Source: Nelumbo lutea
Lineage: Eukaryota > Streptophyta > Magnoliopsida > Proteales > Nelumbonaceae
Assembly: GCA_022828595.1 (NCBI GenBank)
Contig: JAKGHH010000002.1
Span: 43,866,222 to 43,930,221 of the forward strand
DNA: 64,000 nt
Direction of reading: 5' to 3'
A model generated the notes under the pieces. The model was not told where the DNA came from. It made no database searches and saw only the letters and a program-made list of their open reading frames with translations. The position numbers and the translations under genes are program-made. Below are positions 1-10,324 of the stretch, piece by piece (position 1 is the stretch's first letter; every line of letters starts with the position of its first letter).

Positions 1-281
1 CCCTGAGGTTAGCTGAATGTGAATAACAACGAATCCGAAATGAATGAAAGAGGCAAGGGTAGTCCTGGAATATAGAAACTATGAAAGGTTTCGGGCAGTT
101 CAACATTTTTTCTTTTTTGATATTTATTTTTCTGATTTATTTTAATATAATATACAGTGTGGTTTATTGGGTTCAAGTCTATAAGAAAAGGAAAAAAATA
201 TTAAAAGAAAAGGCACCATAGACCACAGTAGGCTGAGACAAGTGGCAGAAAATTCAGTAGTTTTTTCTTTTTTTCTTTTGT

Positions 282-537
282 AGGGGAAGGGGGTTTTAGA
301 AGTTGCAGAGATTTCTCCGATCTGGAGGGAAGTGGAAGGACAGTAGCTGTCTGGGCAGCGAGCCTACCTCAGTTCTGGATACAAGAAGGAGCCCAAGCCC
401 TCCTACATCTACCTCAACCCTGTCTTCTTCCTTGGGCGGAGGCGGCAGCTCAACTGACACAGCCAGCGTGGCGGTGGTTTCCGATAATCCTCCACAGAAA
501 TGGCCACTGGGCCGCAGCGCCATAGATTCCATTTGCT
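282..537 (+). pseudogene. HAM/SCL6-type GRAS transcription factor, N-terminal fragment
   Basis: From about 318 the reading frame gives GSEPTSVLDTRRSPSPP followed by a Ser/Thr-rich stretch, STLSSSLGGGG, and SDNPPQKW. This is the signature N-terminal region of HAIRY MERISTEM (SCL6/22/27) GRAS regulators, which maintain shoot meristems and are miR171 targets in plants. Upstream, another frame (282-341) reads GKGVLE, matching the family's FQGKGV start, then hits a stop, so a frameshift separates the two pieces. The frame ends at a stop at 537. No GRAS domain (LHR, VHIID, SAW) follows; a (TA)n tract and a LINE tail come next. I read it as a captured or truncated pseudogene of about 85 codons. The family call is fairly sure; how it was made is unknown. 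Confidence 0.7.
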
Positions 538-559
538 GAACAGAGAGCTTACCCATTCC

Positions 560-560
<1 letters not shown>

Positions 561-611
<51 letters not shown>
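561..611. repeat. (TA)n microsatellite
   Basis: About 25 uninterrupted TA units. It sits exactly between the GRAS fragment and the RTE LINE tail and is likely length-polymorphic. Confidence 0.95.
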
Positions 612-613
<2 letters not shown>

Positions 614-965
614 GAGGGTAAAATGACTTGTGGATGGATGACTGGGAAATGTAGAAAGGATAGGATCCAAGGAGGAACTTATTAGAATGAACCTAGGAGT
701 ATAAAATGAGGGTAAGTAGACTAGGATGTTGGGGCACGTGTAGAGAACATTACATCACCAATAAGAAGTAATCTGTTACAAGTTGAAGGGGCTAGAAGAT
801 CCAAGGGGAGACCAGAAAGGTCATGGGATGGAGTAGTGAGAAATGATTCAAGGGCCCATAATTTAAGAATGGATATGGCATTGAATAGAATGGAATGGTG
901 AATAGGATTCCTGCAACCAACCCCATATAGTTGGGAAAAGGCTTAAATGATGATGAAGATGATAC
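612..965 (+). mobile_element. RTE-type LINE, decayed 3' end
   Basis: Broken frames give pieces typical of the C-terminus of plant RTE LINE ORFs: GWMTGKCRKDRIQ (about 628-670), RMLGHV (about 722-740) and GRPERSWDGVVRND with MALNRMEW (about 805-900). The final piece, 'pnPYsWEKA', is followed by a short GATGATGAAGATGAT tail, the simple-repeat end usual for plant RTE elements, and not a poly-A. Several stops and frameshifts make it dead. The 5' part (endonuclease and RT) is absent, as expected for a 5'-truncated insertion. It faces away from the minus-strand SHOU4-like gene. Confidence 0.7.
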
Positions 966-1889
966 TAACAACTTAAATATATATATAGAAAAGCAATTTT
1001 ACCCCATTTTCAATCCATATATACCATATATGAAATTAATATAGCAAAGTCTTATTATAACAAGGGTTTTAAGACAAAAGCCCCTTGAGAAAAATTAAAA
1101 CAAAAAGAAAAAAAGAAAAAACAAAGTAGAGAACTAGGTACAAATTGAATTGATTCAAACAGCATGAATCCTATGCATCATAAAATTCACAAACCAAACT
1201 ATAAGATTCAAATAATAATTGTAATATTTTTCAAAAGAGGATTTACATGTAAGATATGAATTGGTACCCTTGGGATTCACAATTTGAGTCTTGAATTTTA
1301 TCATAAATCATAAGACTTTGACAACTATAATTTGCTAGAAAGCAGGATAACCCACTAAGTAAGAGAAACAATCTCATTTTCCATGGGCAAAGATTACAAA
1401 AGGGAACCTTCAATTCTTAACCTTCCTCACTTCTGGTATTTAACATAAACTTTAATAGACTAATGATAATTATTCTTTTCCTATTCTTTTTTATTTTAAA
1501 TTTTCTAATTTAAATCTCTATTAAATAGCCATTAATATTATTTAACAACATTATTAGAACTATATGGCAGTGCATCAGATTGCCCAAGGTTGTCTAAAAA
1601 ATCAGTAGTGATTGTGTCAGTATCTAATGTACATAGACCTCTTCCATCACTCCTTCAGTTTCTCCTTTAACTTCCTCTCCTAGGGGAAAGGCTGAAATGA
1701 GTGGAAAAAATCAGAGTTATAAGTCCTTCCTTTTCTCCATGGTATCTTGAAAGTAAAAGCAATTTTCTGAATCCCATGTTTTTTCCTATCCATAAGTACA
1801 AATATTTTTTAAAACATTAAATAAACAATCAAGAATAATTCTTGATTGGGCAGAAAAAATGTGTCAGCATTCCTCAAGAAGATACATAC
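966..1889 (-). other. Probable first coding intron of the SHOU4-like gene (partial)
   Basis: AT-rich DNA downstream (minus strand) of the splice donor GG|GTATGT at 1889. I looked for the next SHOU4 exon (expected to continue after the KVSG end) and did not see it, so the remaining exons should lie left of the window. If so, the GRAS fragment, (TA)n and LINE tail all lie inside this intron. Confidence 0.4.
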
Positions 1890-2810
1890 CCCAGAGACTT
1901 TGACATATTGCCCATCCTTTGCAGTTCTGAGCTCTGCATCTGGATAGTGGGCAATGAGACCCAGGATAGCTCTTCTTCCACAACAAGTGTTCCATGTGAA
2001 AAGTGCAGCAACAGCACCAAAGAGAACCACAACAACAATGAGAAGAATGGCATTGTGGACAGCACCAAGAATAAAACCACCCGAAATGAAACCCATCACA
2101 AACAACAAAATCATGGACCACAATATTGGCTTTGGGAAACTCCCCTTAAAGGAGTAGTCATCCTCCTGGCTAAGATTAGTCACAGCCTGGTTGTGAGCAA
2201 TTGAAGTGCTATGTAGCTTGACTGATCCCATAGAGTCCAAAGGACCAGATACCTTCCGAGGGCCTCCAGATGAATTTAGTGGGCCTGAAGAAATAGGGCC
2301 AGATGTAATGAGACCAGTTGCAGGGAGTACTGGTGGAAGAGGACCAGAGTTCTGGCGTACAACTGGAGTCATTCCTCCAGATTGAGGACCCGAAGATTTC
2401 TTAACAGGCTCCCCGTGTTTATTAAGTGGTCCAGAGTTGGATTTCTGCCTATTTGATCCTCCTGTTACCAAGGAAGCTGAGCCTGGGATCCCACCAGAAG
2501 TTACAGGACCTGATGTAGAATAGCTTGCACGAGCTGCAGCATTTGGCATGATTGGTCCTGAGTGTGATGCTGCACCTCCGAATGATCCCGTCCTTGAAGG
2601 AGCATTAGTTAGAGGTCCTGACTTCCTTGACTTGGAGCCTTCTACATGAATATCAAACATCTTTCCCAGTTCTCCTGACTTTTTGATATCACCACCAGTG
2701 TAGGGCATGGCAGCTGAGCTCATTGTCAGAGGCCTTTCCTTTGGTTGCTCAGGACGGCCTGATACATAGAGGCCATTACTGAGCTGATGGGATGGGAATC
2801 TGGAACCCAT
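1890..2810 (-). CDS. SHOU4L: SHOU4/SHOU4L-like membrane protein, first coding exon (partial gene)
   Basis: The 307 codons start MGSRFPSHQLSNGLYVSGRP and end ...KDGQYVKVSG at a phase-0 donor (GG|GTATGT, minus strand). A long disordered N-terminus is full of S-G-P repeats (residues about 60-205). Two adjacent hydrophobic helices follow (about 228-250 and 252-273), then a conserved NTCCGRRAILGLIAHYPDAELRTA segment. This layout matches the plant-only family of Arabidopsis AT1G16860/AT1G78880. Older databases call these 'ubiquitin-specific protease C19-related', but they have no protease core. SHOU4 proteins restrain delivery of cellulose synthase complexes to the plasma membrane (family knowledge). 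The C-terminal soluble domain, usually about 160-170 residues, is not in this window. The start ATG is clear, with no upstream in-frame coding. Translation past 1890 runs into intron and stops at 1809. Confidence 0.85.
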
Positions 2811-4896
2811 CTTTACTTTGTGATACCAAAGGAACTGGCAAAAATAGTCACAAGTTCAATGCAATTCCAACTGATACAGTTATAACCAATGTACAGGACA
2901 GTACCAGCATGATCACTGTAAGGTATCCATCTTTAACATCATCAGCATGGTAGTGATGACATCCCAATGTCATATGTCCTTATGTAATATTCAGAATTTA
3001 TCTGAAAATAAGAAATACATTCCTGTCAAAAACATGTTCTTTTTGGTAGAAAAATTAAAATGATGGCAACTCAAACTAAAAACAGCAATAAAATTAAAAA
3101 CCAGTGGCTGCAGCATGAACTAAAAAGAGATGGAAAGAGGAAAACTGTGTCATCAGCTCCTACCAGAACTGAAATATCGTCCAGTAAACTCTTGACCTCA
3201 GTAACCATTTTTTCAACTTCAAATTAATGTATGCTTGTCCTCGGATTCCAAAACCAAGGACAAAGACATGGGGGCAACAGCAGCAATTAGGCTTCTCCAC
3301 AAGACCGAGTGACCACTGCTCTTTCATTCAAAGACATTGAAAACCAGCTTTGGGAAAAAACTTGGATTACGGGAGCTTCCTATAAAATAGGATATCATAC
3401 CTTGGTCAAACTGTCCCAGCATCATGTGAACCATAATAATAGCTTGGGAATAGATAGCCTATCTCCTAATCTTACTGCTGACACTGGTTTACATTTCACA
3501 TTTAAGCAGTGTTTCATTGACTCTCCTAAATGGATGAAGTACCCATGTGTACATGCATTGTAATCTGACATTCCATGGGTTCTTAAATGGCACTTCTATC
3601 TAACATATCTTTGCTTATTCAACATAAATAAATAATGAACGCCATTTTTCTATAAAATGTTATTAAGTAACAAAGATAATATTTTAAACCTTTTCTTTGG
3701 CTTTATAATGTTAAAATTACACATTTTGGGTGCAGACTCCCATGCCTATGTCCATAAAACATTGAATTTATGTGTAAAAGATTCTTAATTCCAGATCAAA
3801 ATACACAAGAAAATTTGAAGATCGAATGGGAACCTGTATTCCAAATTTTCAGTGAGATATCTAAAAATCCCAACATAAGTCAAAATCAAGGGACTGAACA
3901 AACAAAACAAATATTCATTTAAAAGGTAATAACTATGCAAAATTAATAACACTTTTGTTACATGAAATAAAACACAGAAGCCACAACCATCTGAAATATG
4001 ACGTCAGTCCAACCTTAATGTGAAACACTTCCAAACATCTAGGATCTGAAAAGCATACCACCATTCCATTTTCTATATTAAAAACTAAAATGGGGGAGTA
4101 ATCTCCAAGATCAACGGCCTCAGACAGTTAAACCTCAGTGTGTCCCCAGACGGAATTAAAAATCCAGAATACAAACCTAAAATCGTGAAACCAATTGCAT
4201 CCCGAATCCCATTTCTAGTAAAGCCACTTAACATAGCAGAATATAAACTTTTTTTGAGAAAAACTAAGATTCACATAACTCAAGGTCAAACGCTGCCAAT
4301 ATCAGCTGTCTTATTTGTAAACCAAAACATCATAATGAGATAGATCATAGGCAATGTAACTGCAAATAACCGCAGAAGTCCACCAGTTCCAAATCTGGAA
4401 TTCTAAACAAAGAACCCAAACCCCAAATCACGAGACACATTACATACCCAACTTTCCATGTCCCTAATCCATATTCAACTTTCCATTTCCGAAAGAGAAA
4501 ACCAAAATGTGAAAGATCAGAAACCCTAGAAACCATTAAATTCAGTGAAACCTAATCAACGGCAATATCTAGAATCAGAAACTCAGACTTCAAACTCACG
4601 AGATTCACTCCTCAGCCAAACAACCGAAACGGCACTACCACAGACGCCATATTTTAGGTGTGGTTTACACAAATGTACCATTCCCTACATCCAGAATCCA
4701 AACCAAAACCTAAATAGCAAGCAGGAGCAAAATGTACGTACGTTTCCACTTTGATAAAAGTGAATGGAATGAGAAAGATCAGAAACCCTAAATCAGGATT
4801 TAGAGCGGTAGCAGACAAGTGGAAGAAAGAGATAACGAACCAGAGAGCAAATTATTGGAGAAGAAAAAACAATAAAAATGGGAGCGATTCACACAC
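2811..4896 (-). other. Upstream of SHOU4-like gene, possible 5'UTR intron
   Basis: No coding signal on either strand. On the minus strand an acceptor-like TTTTCAG occurs near 3007 and a donor-like GCAG|GTGTGT at 4897/4896. These would frame a 1.9-kb leader intron, common in this kind of gene. No TE ends were recognised. The words AAACCCTA (telo-box) occur at about 4521 and 4781, both within a repeated 'aaagatcagaaaccct' context. Confidence 0.3.
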
Positions 4897-5150
4897 CTGC
4901 ACGGAACAATGAAGTCCAAATCAGAAGATATTGAGACACACAGTCAATCAAAGTTTATAATACATAGTCTACAATGAATTACCATTGCCATCTAGAGAGA
5001 TTTAATTTGGTTGTTTCTTGTAAAAAAAATCTCCAAGCAGAGAGAGAATAAACAGATAATATATTTCAAACAAAAAAAAAAAAAAAACAAGTATAAACTA
5101 TAAACACACCTTCCACCTTCCCTTTCTCTGCAGTTTTCTAGTCTTTCTCC
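4897..5150 (-). promoter_or_regulatory. Candidate leader exon and promoter of SHOU4-like gene
   Basis: Read on the minus strand this stretch has the C/T-rich look of a plant 5' leader (CTCTCTCTGC near 5040, TTTCCCACA near 5145) and ends at a good donor (4897). No TATA box was identified. The assignment is inferred from position and composition only; RNA-seq would settle it. Confidence 0.25.
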
Positions 5151-5517
5151 CACATGAATGAATCAAATACCCCTCATTTTGCTACAAAATGTCGAAACTG
5201 CCACTGCCTGTGCCATTTTCGAATTTTGTGGAAGCTGGTTCACTCCTTGCAGCATCTTCGCTTCACAGCGAGAGCATTGACTGTGGTTAGTTTGTCTGCC
5301 GTTACCCATGGAAGGGTGAAAACCTTACACGCAAGAAGCCAACCAACAATGCCCTGGTTTTAGTTTTTCCCTCTCCTCAAGTTTGGCAAGAAGTACCTCT
5401 TTTACATTTTTTACACAATTGCAAGTGGACCTTATATTAAAATCTCCTAACAGATCCCTTATACTCCTATCAAGAAGTATAAAAATGTTTAAAATACTAT
5501 GCGGTTAGTATCAAGGC

Positions 5518-6615
5518 TAGTGGTGGCAATTGAGTGGGTTGAGTTGAGTTTTGGTTTGTGTTGAGATTAAACCCAATCCATCTAACCCGCCAATTTATTA
5601 ATGCCTAGTTATATAAAATTAAATGGGTTAAACTCAACTGAAACTCATCTTGATCCAACCTAATCTACCCAATTCATTAATGTTATATTTATGTACTTAA
5701 AATTAAAAGTTAACTCCCTTTTAATAAATAAATTGGCCATAACTTGATAGTAATAGTAGCTATTATTAATACAAGTGGTGAATGTTTAAATCTCATTACA
5801 TCATATTATTTTTAAAAGGATGATAAAATGCAATTAATCACTTGAAGCCATTTAACTATTTTCAAGTTTTGAGTTGGACGAACCACTTAGGTTCAAATCG
5901 GTCAGACCAACTTGAATTATTTAACTAGGTTTGTCTTCGAGCTAATCACATCAATAGTGGTTGAACCATTTGGATACGGATTTGTCTAAACAAACCAATC
6001 TGGTTCAATCAAATGGCAACCTGTCTCTGACCGGTCCCTATTGGGTTGCATACTTGCATATAGGTTTGTGACCGAGCTGACAGATCTCAAGCTGGACAGG
6101 ACGATACAAATTCAGCTCAAGTTGGTTCGGGTTGTGCAAGCTCGCACAAAAAATGACTAGCCTAAACCATGTCAAAGTGAACAAACCACGTTGATTCAAG
6201 TCGTAGGGGGCCATACTAGTATGCATTTGGGTCAAGTCAGTCCGCCCATAACCAAACCGATTTCAAGTCGGCTGGTTTGGCCTAGACTGACCAATCCAAA
6301 TGGATCGGACCAAGGTGATCGATTTGTTCATATTGGAACCGGAAGTCAATTATTAATAGAAAATGAATGCATTAATTATAAATTATTTCACTTAAATGAA
6401 GAAAATTGAAAAAAAAAATGGTTAATGAATTCATACTTGTATTTTTAGTTGTTAACCCAATGATTATCCATAACCCATCCTTATCAACCCATTTAAATTA
6501 ACCCAATGGATGATTAACCCATTTTCAACCCACCAAATAAATGGATAGATTGGGTGTTTAGATACTAGGTGGGTTGGGTGGGTTCATCTAGTTGGGTGAG
6601 AAATTGCCACCCCTA
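5518..6615. mobile_element. Non-autonomous hAT transposon (1.1 kb)
   Basis: The ends are inverted: the left starts TAGTGGTGGCAATT, and the right, reverse-complemented, starts TAGGGGTGGCAATT (13 of 14 match). Flanks give an 8-bp target duplication, ATCAAGGC (5510-5517) versus ACCAAGGT (6616-6623), 6 of 8 identical. Both ends are rich in GGGTT/AACCC words, the subterminal repeats usual in hAT elements. No transposase frame exists inside, so it was moved in trans. Several other elements here share the TAGGGGTG terminus. Confidence 0.8.
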
Positions 6616-8032
6616 ACCAAGGTTGGTTTCTACATAAAAGGCAATACAAACTTTATAAAGAACAACCAAAAAAGTATAAAGTTGTAGCCTTACCTTTCAA
6701 AGATTGGCATGAAAGTGAAATTAAGAAAATAAAACAATTTTAGAAAGATATTGCTCAAGGGTTTGGGATAGTGATTGATATGAAGATAAAACGTGGAAAA
6801 TAAGCATTTTGGTCAAAAGTAAATACATGGGCATTTTGGACATTTTCATGCTCCTCTTTGTTAAAGGATTATAATAGTTAAGGGAATCTATTTGCAACTA
6901 TATTAAAAAGTTAAGGGAAGGTGATTGTAATTACGAAATTTAGGAGAGGTTTCAACAATTTACCCTTTATTTAGTTTTGGATGTGGAAATGCCCTTAAAT
7001 ATCGCAAATTACTTTTGTGCCCATCTATTTTGTTAGATAGAGAGTGACATGTGCTAACTAGGTGGCACCTATGTATAACTTTTGTTTTTTGTTTTTTGTT
7101 TTTTTTTTGTAATAATACTATTTTATTTAAGAGTTAATATTTATATACTACTTATATTAATTTAAATAACTATATCAGGTTTAATTTTTAATTTATAAGT
7201 CAAGCATACTTTGAAGTGTAAACTTTTTATGGAGAGTCATATGTCTAAAGTTAGCATTATTTTTTGATATTGGAGTTTTGTTATCACTTTTTTTTGAGTG
7301 GGTAGACACATGTTTTAAAAAGAAATCTGTCTATTTGAGAGTGGAAAGTACCCACTTCTTAGATATTGTTTCTTAAAAAAATAATAGAATGTCATTTATT
7401 AAAGGAACGGCTCCCTAGTTTGAGGGTTTTCCTTTACTAGAGAATGACCCCTTGTAATAAGTATAGTGTCGGTATTTTGATTGATTTATTTGTTTATTCT
7501 AATAAATTTTGCTTGGCACCCATTTTGTATGTTGTAAATTTAGGTTATTATTTTATTTGATTATATATATATATATATATATATAATTGAAGAGATTATA
7601 AAAACATTTTATGAATCCTTCGTCATTTAAAATGATATTTTTTTTCTTCTTCTTTTTTAGTGGAGATAACTACCACTAACATTTTTGAGAATGGAGGTAA
7701 CTACCATTGGAGTGGGTAAATACATGTCTTAGGAATGAAGCTTTTATTTGAGAGCAAGAATAATTACTTTTGAAATGTTTTTTCTTGAGAAAAATCAATT
7801 GTCACTTGTCTAGGGAGAAGCTCTCTAGTTTGAGGGTTTTTTGAAAGTACCCACTTCTTGGATATTGTTTATTGGAAAAAGAATAGAATCTCATGTATTA
7901 AAGGAATGGCTCCATAGTTTTAGGTTATTATTTTATTTACTTATATATATATAATAAGTAAATAAAATTATATTTAAGTATTTGTATGTGCTTTGCATGT
8001 GACAAATTATGTGATGATATAGTATATAATAT
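6616..8032. other. AT-rich intergenic DNA with a diverged direct duplication
   Basis: No gene was seen. A block at about 7288-7435 recurs at about 7705-7925. Shared words are GTGGGTAgACACATG, tATTTGAGAG, AGTACCCACTTCTTrGATA and TATTAAAGGAAyGGCTCC. A (TA)n tract lies at 7562-7585 and T-rich runs at 7081-7110. Confidence 0.55.
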
Positions 8033-9060
8033 TGATGGTGCATTGGTGCTCCCTACTAGTAGACAGCTCGAACTCCTAACTGAGTTGGTCACCTAGGTGA
8101 GCTACAAAGAAAAAGATTAGACTGTCAGGGTTGCTTTACCTAGGGTGGACACTTTGATGCTTAAGTCAACAAAGAGTTTTGAGAGAGCTAAAAAGCAAAA
8201 GAGCTAAATCACGCGTACCTCTTCTAATTGAAGGAGACACCTTTATATAGGCGCACATAGTTGTAATTGTAATGCATTTGAGATCTCCAAGAGGATGTGG
8301 TCATAGCATGTCCAAGATCATTGGGAAGTCGTCCTCCAAGCTCAGGAGCAGTTCCTCACTTGGAAATAGACTATGAAGTGGGTGGCATAGGGAGACAGGT
8401 CTAACAATTGAGCAACGTGATCCTGCAGGAGTTGGGCATGATGCTTCACTTTGAAGCGATCAATCACAATGTCAGACAATTATCCAGCTAAGTCCCAGTC
8501 AAGTAAGCAAGGTCTTGGGGGAAGTCGCCCCTAATGCTGAGGTTCCTAACTTGATCGTGATGAGGTCGCCACCTGTGTTTGCGTTAGGTCGGTGAAGGTA
8601 AGTCACCTCTTCTGCTGACCTAGTTCAAGATCATATGCCATCAGAACGGTGGAGGTATGTAGCCTCTTCCGCCAATGTAGTCCTGTCAAGATATTACGCT
8701 GTCAGGTTGGCAAAGGTAGGTCGACAGATGGGTCTCTGTTAAGTCGGCGGAGGTGTAGGCAAGTTAACCACCACGTCATGTAGGTTGCTATCTAGACCTT
8801 AGTCTAGTCGATGAGACCTCAGCAGGAGGTTTCATTCATGCCAATGTCTCAAGCTCGGTCCTAAAGTGGTCATCCCGATCCTGACGAGGTGGTGATGAAC
8901 CACCCTTAGGGTGTGCGAGGCACATCCGATGTGGTTCCAAGTAGGTCTCCATCATTTTAGCCAAGGCAAGTCATCGCCTACATGGTATTGGGGTGTCATG
9001 CGACGATTATGGGATTGCCACATGGCATGTTGTCACTAAGGGCAAAACCTGCCCTCATCA
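8033..9060 (-). repeat. 3' LTR of the minus-strand element
   Basis: 1028 bp. Read minus, it begins TGATGAGGGC and ends near ...CACCATCA. A TATA box, CTATATAAAGG (plus 8241-8250 region), is followed by the presumed R/U5. It is about 110 bp shorter than its partner because it carries fewer internal GGTCGGCGGAGGT units. Divergence from the partner is high by eye, so the insertion is old. Confidence 0.85.
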
Positions 9061-9061
9061 A

Positions 9062-9076
9062 TTTTCCCCCACTCCC
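9062..9076 (-). other. Polypurine tract
   Basis: Read minus: GGGAGTGGGGGAAAA, immediately before the 3' LTR. This is the standard plus-strand primer position and fixes the element's orientation. Confidence 0.75.
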
Positions 9077-9879
9077 AAGTTGAGGTCAGTTCGGTGAAGG
9101 GAGTAGTTTGTTGCATGTCTCTGGCTCAAAGTGATAGTTCAACAATTCTCTCTCTCTCTCTCTCGCATCAACCCAATTTGCTCTCATGAGCTATAAGAGT
9201 CTAAGAGCTAAATGTGGCACTAGGCAGAACATCGCCATCTTGACCACTGGGTGTAGGAGCAAACTCACCAACATGAGGAGAGGCGCAATAGGCACTTCGA
9301 GGACACCCACCGAGCTAGGGATGTAGCATTTGAGTTGTTTCGTCATTCACCCAAGTACCTCAAGGATGGAGTTCGTCGTGCCCACCCTCAAGAAGGGCTT
9401 CAAACTGTGCCATGCTTCCTTAGGTCACTCCACTCACATACTTCTACACGATGCCCCTCAAGCCGCTTGTCGAGGGGGTGGCTGACAAGGTCGATGCGGA
9501 GCCCGAAACCGAAGTGGAGGATATCGGAGAGAGCAACGAGAATGATGCCAACAAGGGTGCTGTCGACGAGGACAAGGACGATGTTGCATGTTTGAGCACA
9601 GGTCAGTCATCTATTATTGTCATGTCTCGAATAGGTCGGCTTAAGGGATCCTTAATGCTAAATGTGGTTTGGCTTCCATTCATAGATTTTTGCTGAAGTG
9701 CATGTATTGCCAGTCGGCTCATCTAGGTCGCAAAAGTGGGTTTCAGTCGAGTCGGCAAAATTAGGTTGCCTCTAAAATTGACTTGACCTTATCGAAATAT
9801 TCACAGGCCAATTTGCTCTTAGCACCTCGGCCTACACACACCTTGTCACCTCAGTAGGGTTGACTGCGAGAGCGGCTAC

Positions 9880-10135
9880 ACAGTTTGTTGTCCATCAACT
9901 CCCATGAAAACCATACAATGCTAAACTATGGGGGTGGCTCCATAGTCTATTGGCCGCTAACACCCATGGAAACCATGGAGGGCTCAACCTATGTGAGCGA
10001 CTCCACAGTCTATTGGTTGTCAACTCCCACGGAAACCATGGAGGACTCGACATGTGAGGGCGGCCTCACAGTCTATTGGTCATCAACTCTTGTAGGGAGC
10101 ACGGAGGGCTCAACCCACGGGTGCCGCCTCATAGC
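9880..10135. repeat. In-frame ~63-bp tandem repeat inside the LTR element
   Basis: About four diverged copies, period 62-63 bp. Each contains TCyAcAGTCTATTGG and GGAAACCATGGAGG-like words. Because 63 is a multiple of three, one plus frame stays open as a 21-residue repeat (VYWxSTPxETMExST). The element is minus-strand, so this frame is probably accidental. Confidence 0.75.
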
Positions 10136-10304
10136 CAAGGCTGGGAGACTCTGTTCGGGCAAGACCGTTGGAACTTGTTCGAGCTTATCATTCTAATTCT
10201 ACCCCTGAGGGGGTTCCTTCGATCCAGGTGTTGCCGTTGTTGCTTAAGGATGCCATTACTTAAGGCTCAAAGAATGGGTGAGAACTTAGCTTTTGTGTAG
10301 CGTG

Positions 10305-10322
10305 TTCTCACAAATGGTGCCA
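10305..10322 (-). other. Primer-binding-like site
   Basis: Minus strand TTGGCACCATTTGTGAGAA, one or two bases inside the 5' LTR. It is a mutated form of the TTGGCGCC... motif that follows many Ty3/gypsy 5' LTRs in plants. Confidence 0.55.
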
Positions 10323-10324
10323 AT

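Noticed and set aside
296..670. 124-residue minus-strand frame through the GRAS fragment
   Set aside because: It is the antisense shadow of the coding-like plus frame and runs through the (TA)n tract as alternating Ile-Tyr.
1842..2204. Plus-strand frame of 120 residues opposite SHOU4
   Set aside because: Shadow of the SHOU4-like exon; low-complexity Thr/Asn composition, no family features.
3309..3563. 84-residue plus-strand frame in the SHOU4 upstream region
   Set aside because: No family resemblance; lies in a probable leader intron.
9451..9696. Acidic 81-residue plus-strand frame in the LTR element
   Set aside because: The element's signals place it on the minus strand; no gag or other domain is visible.
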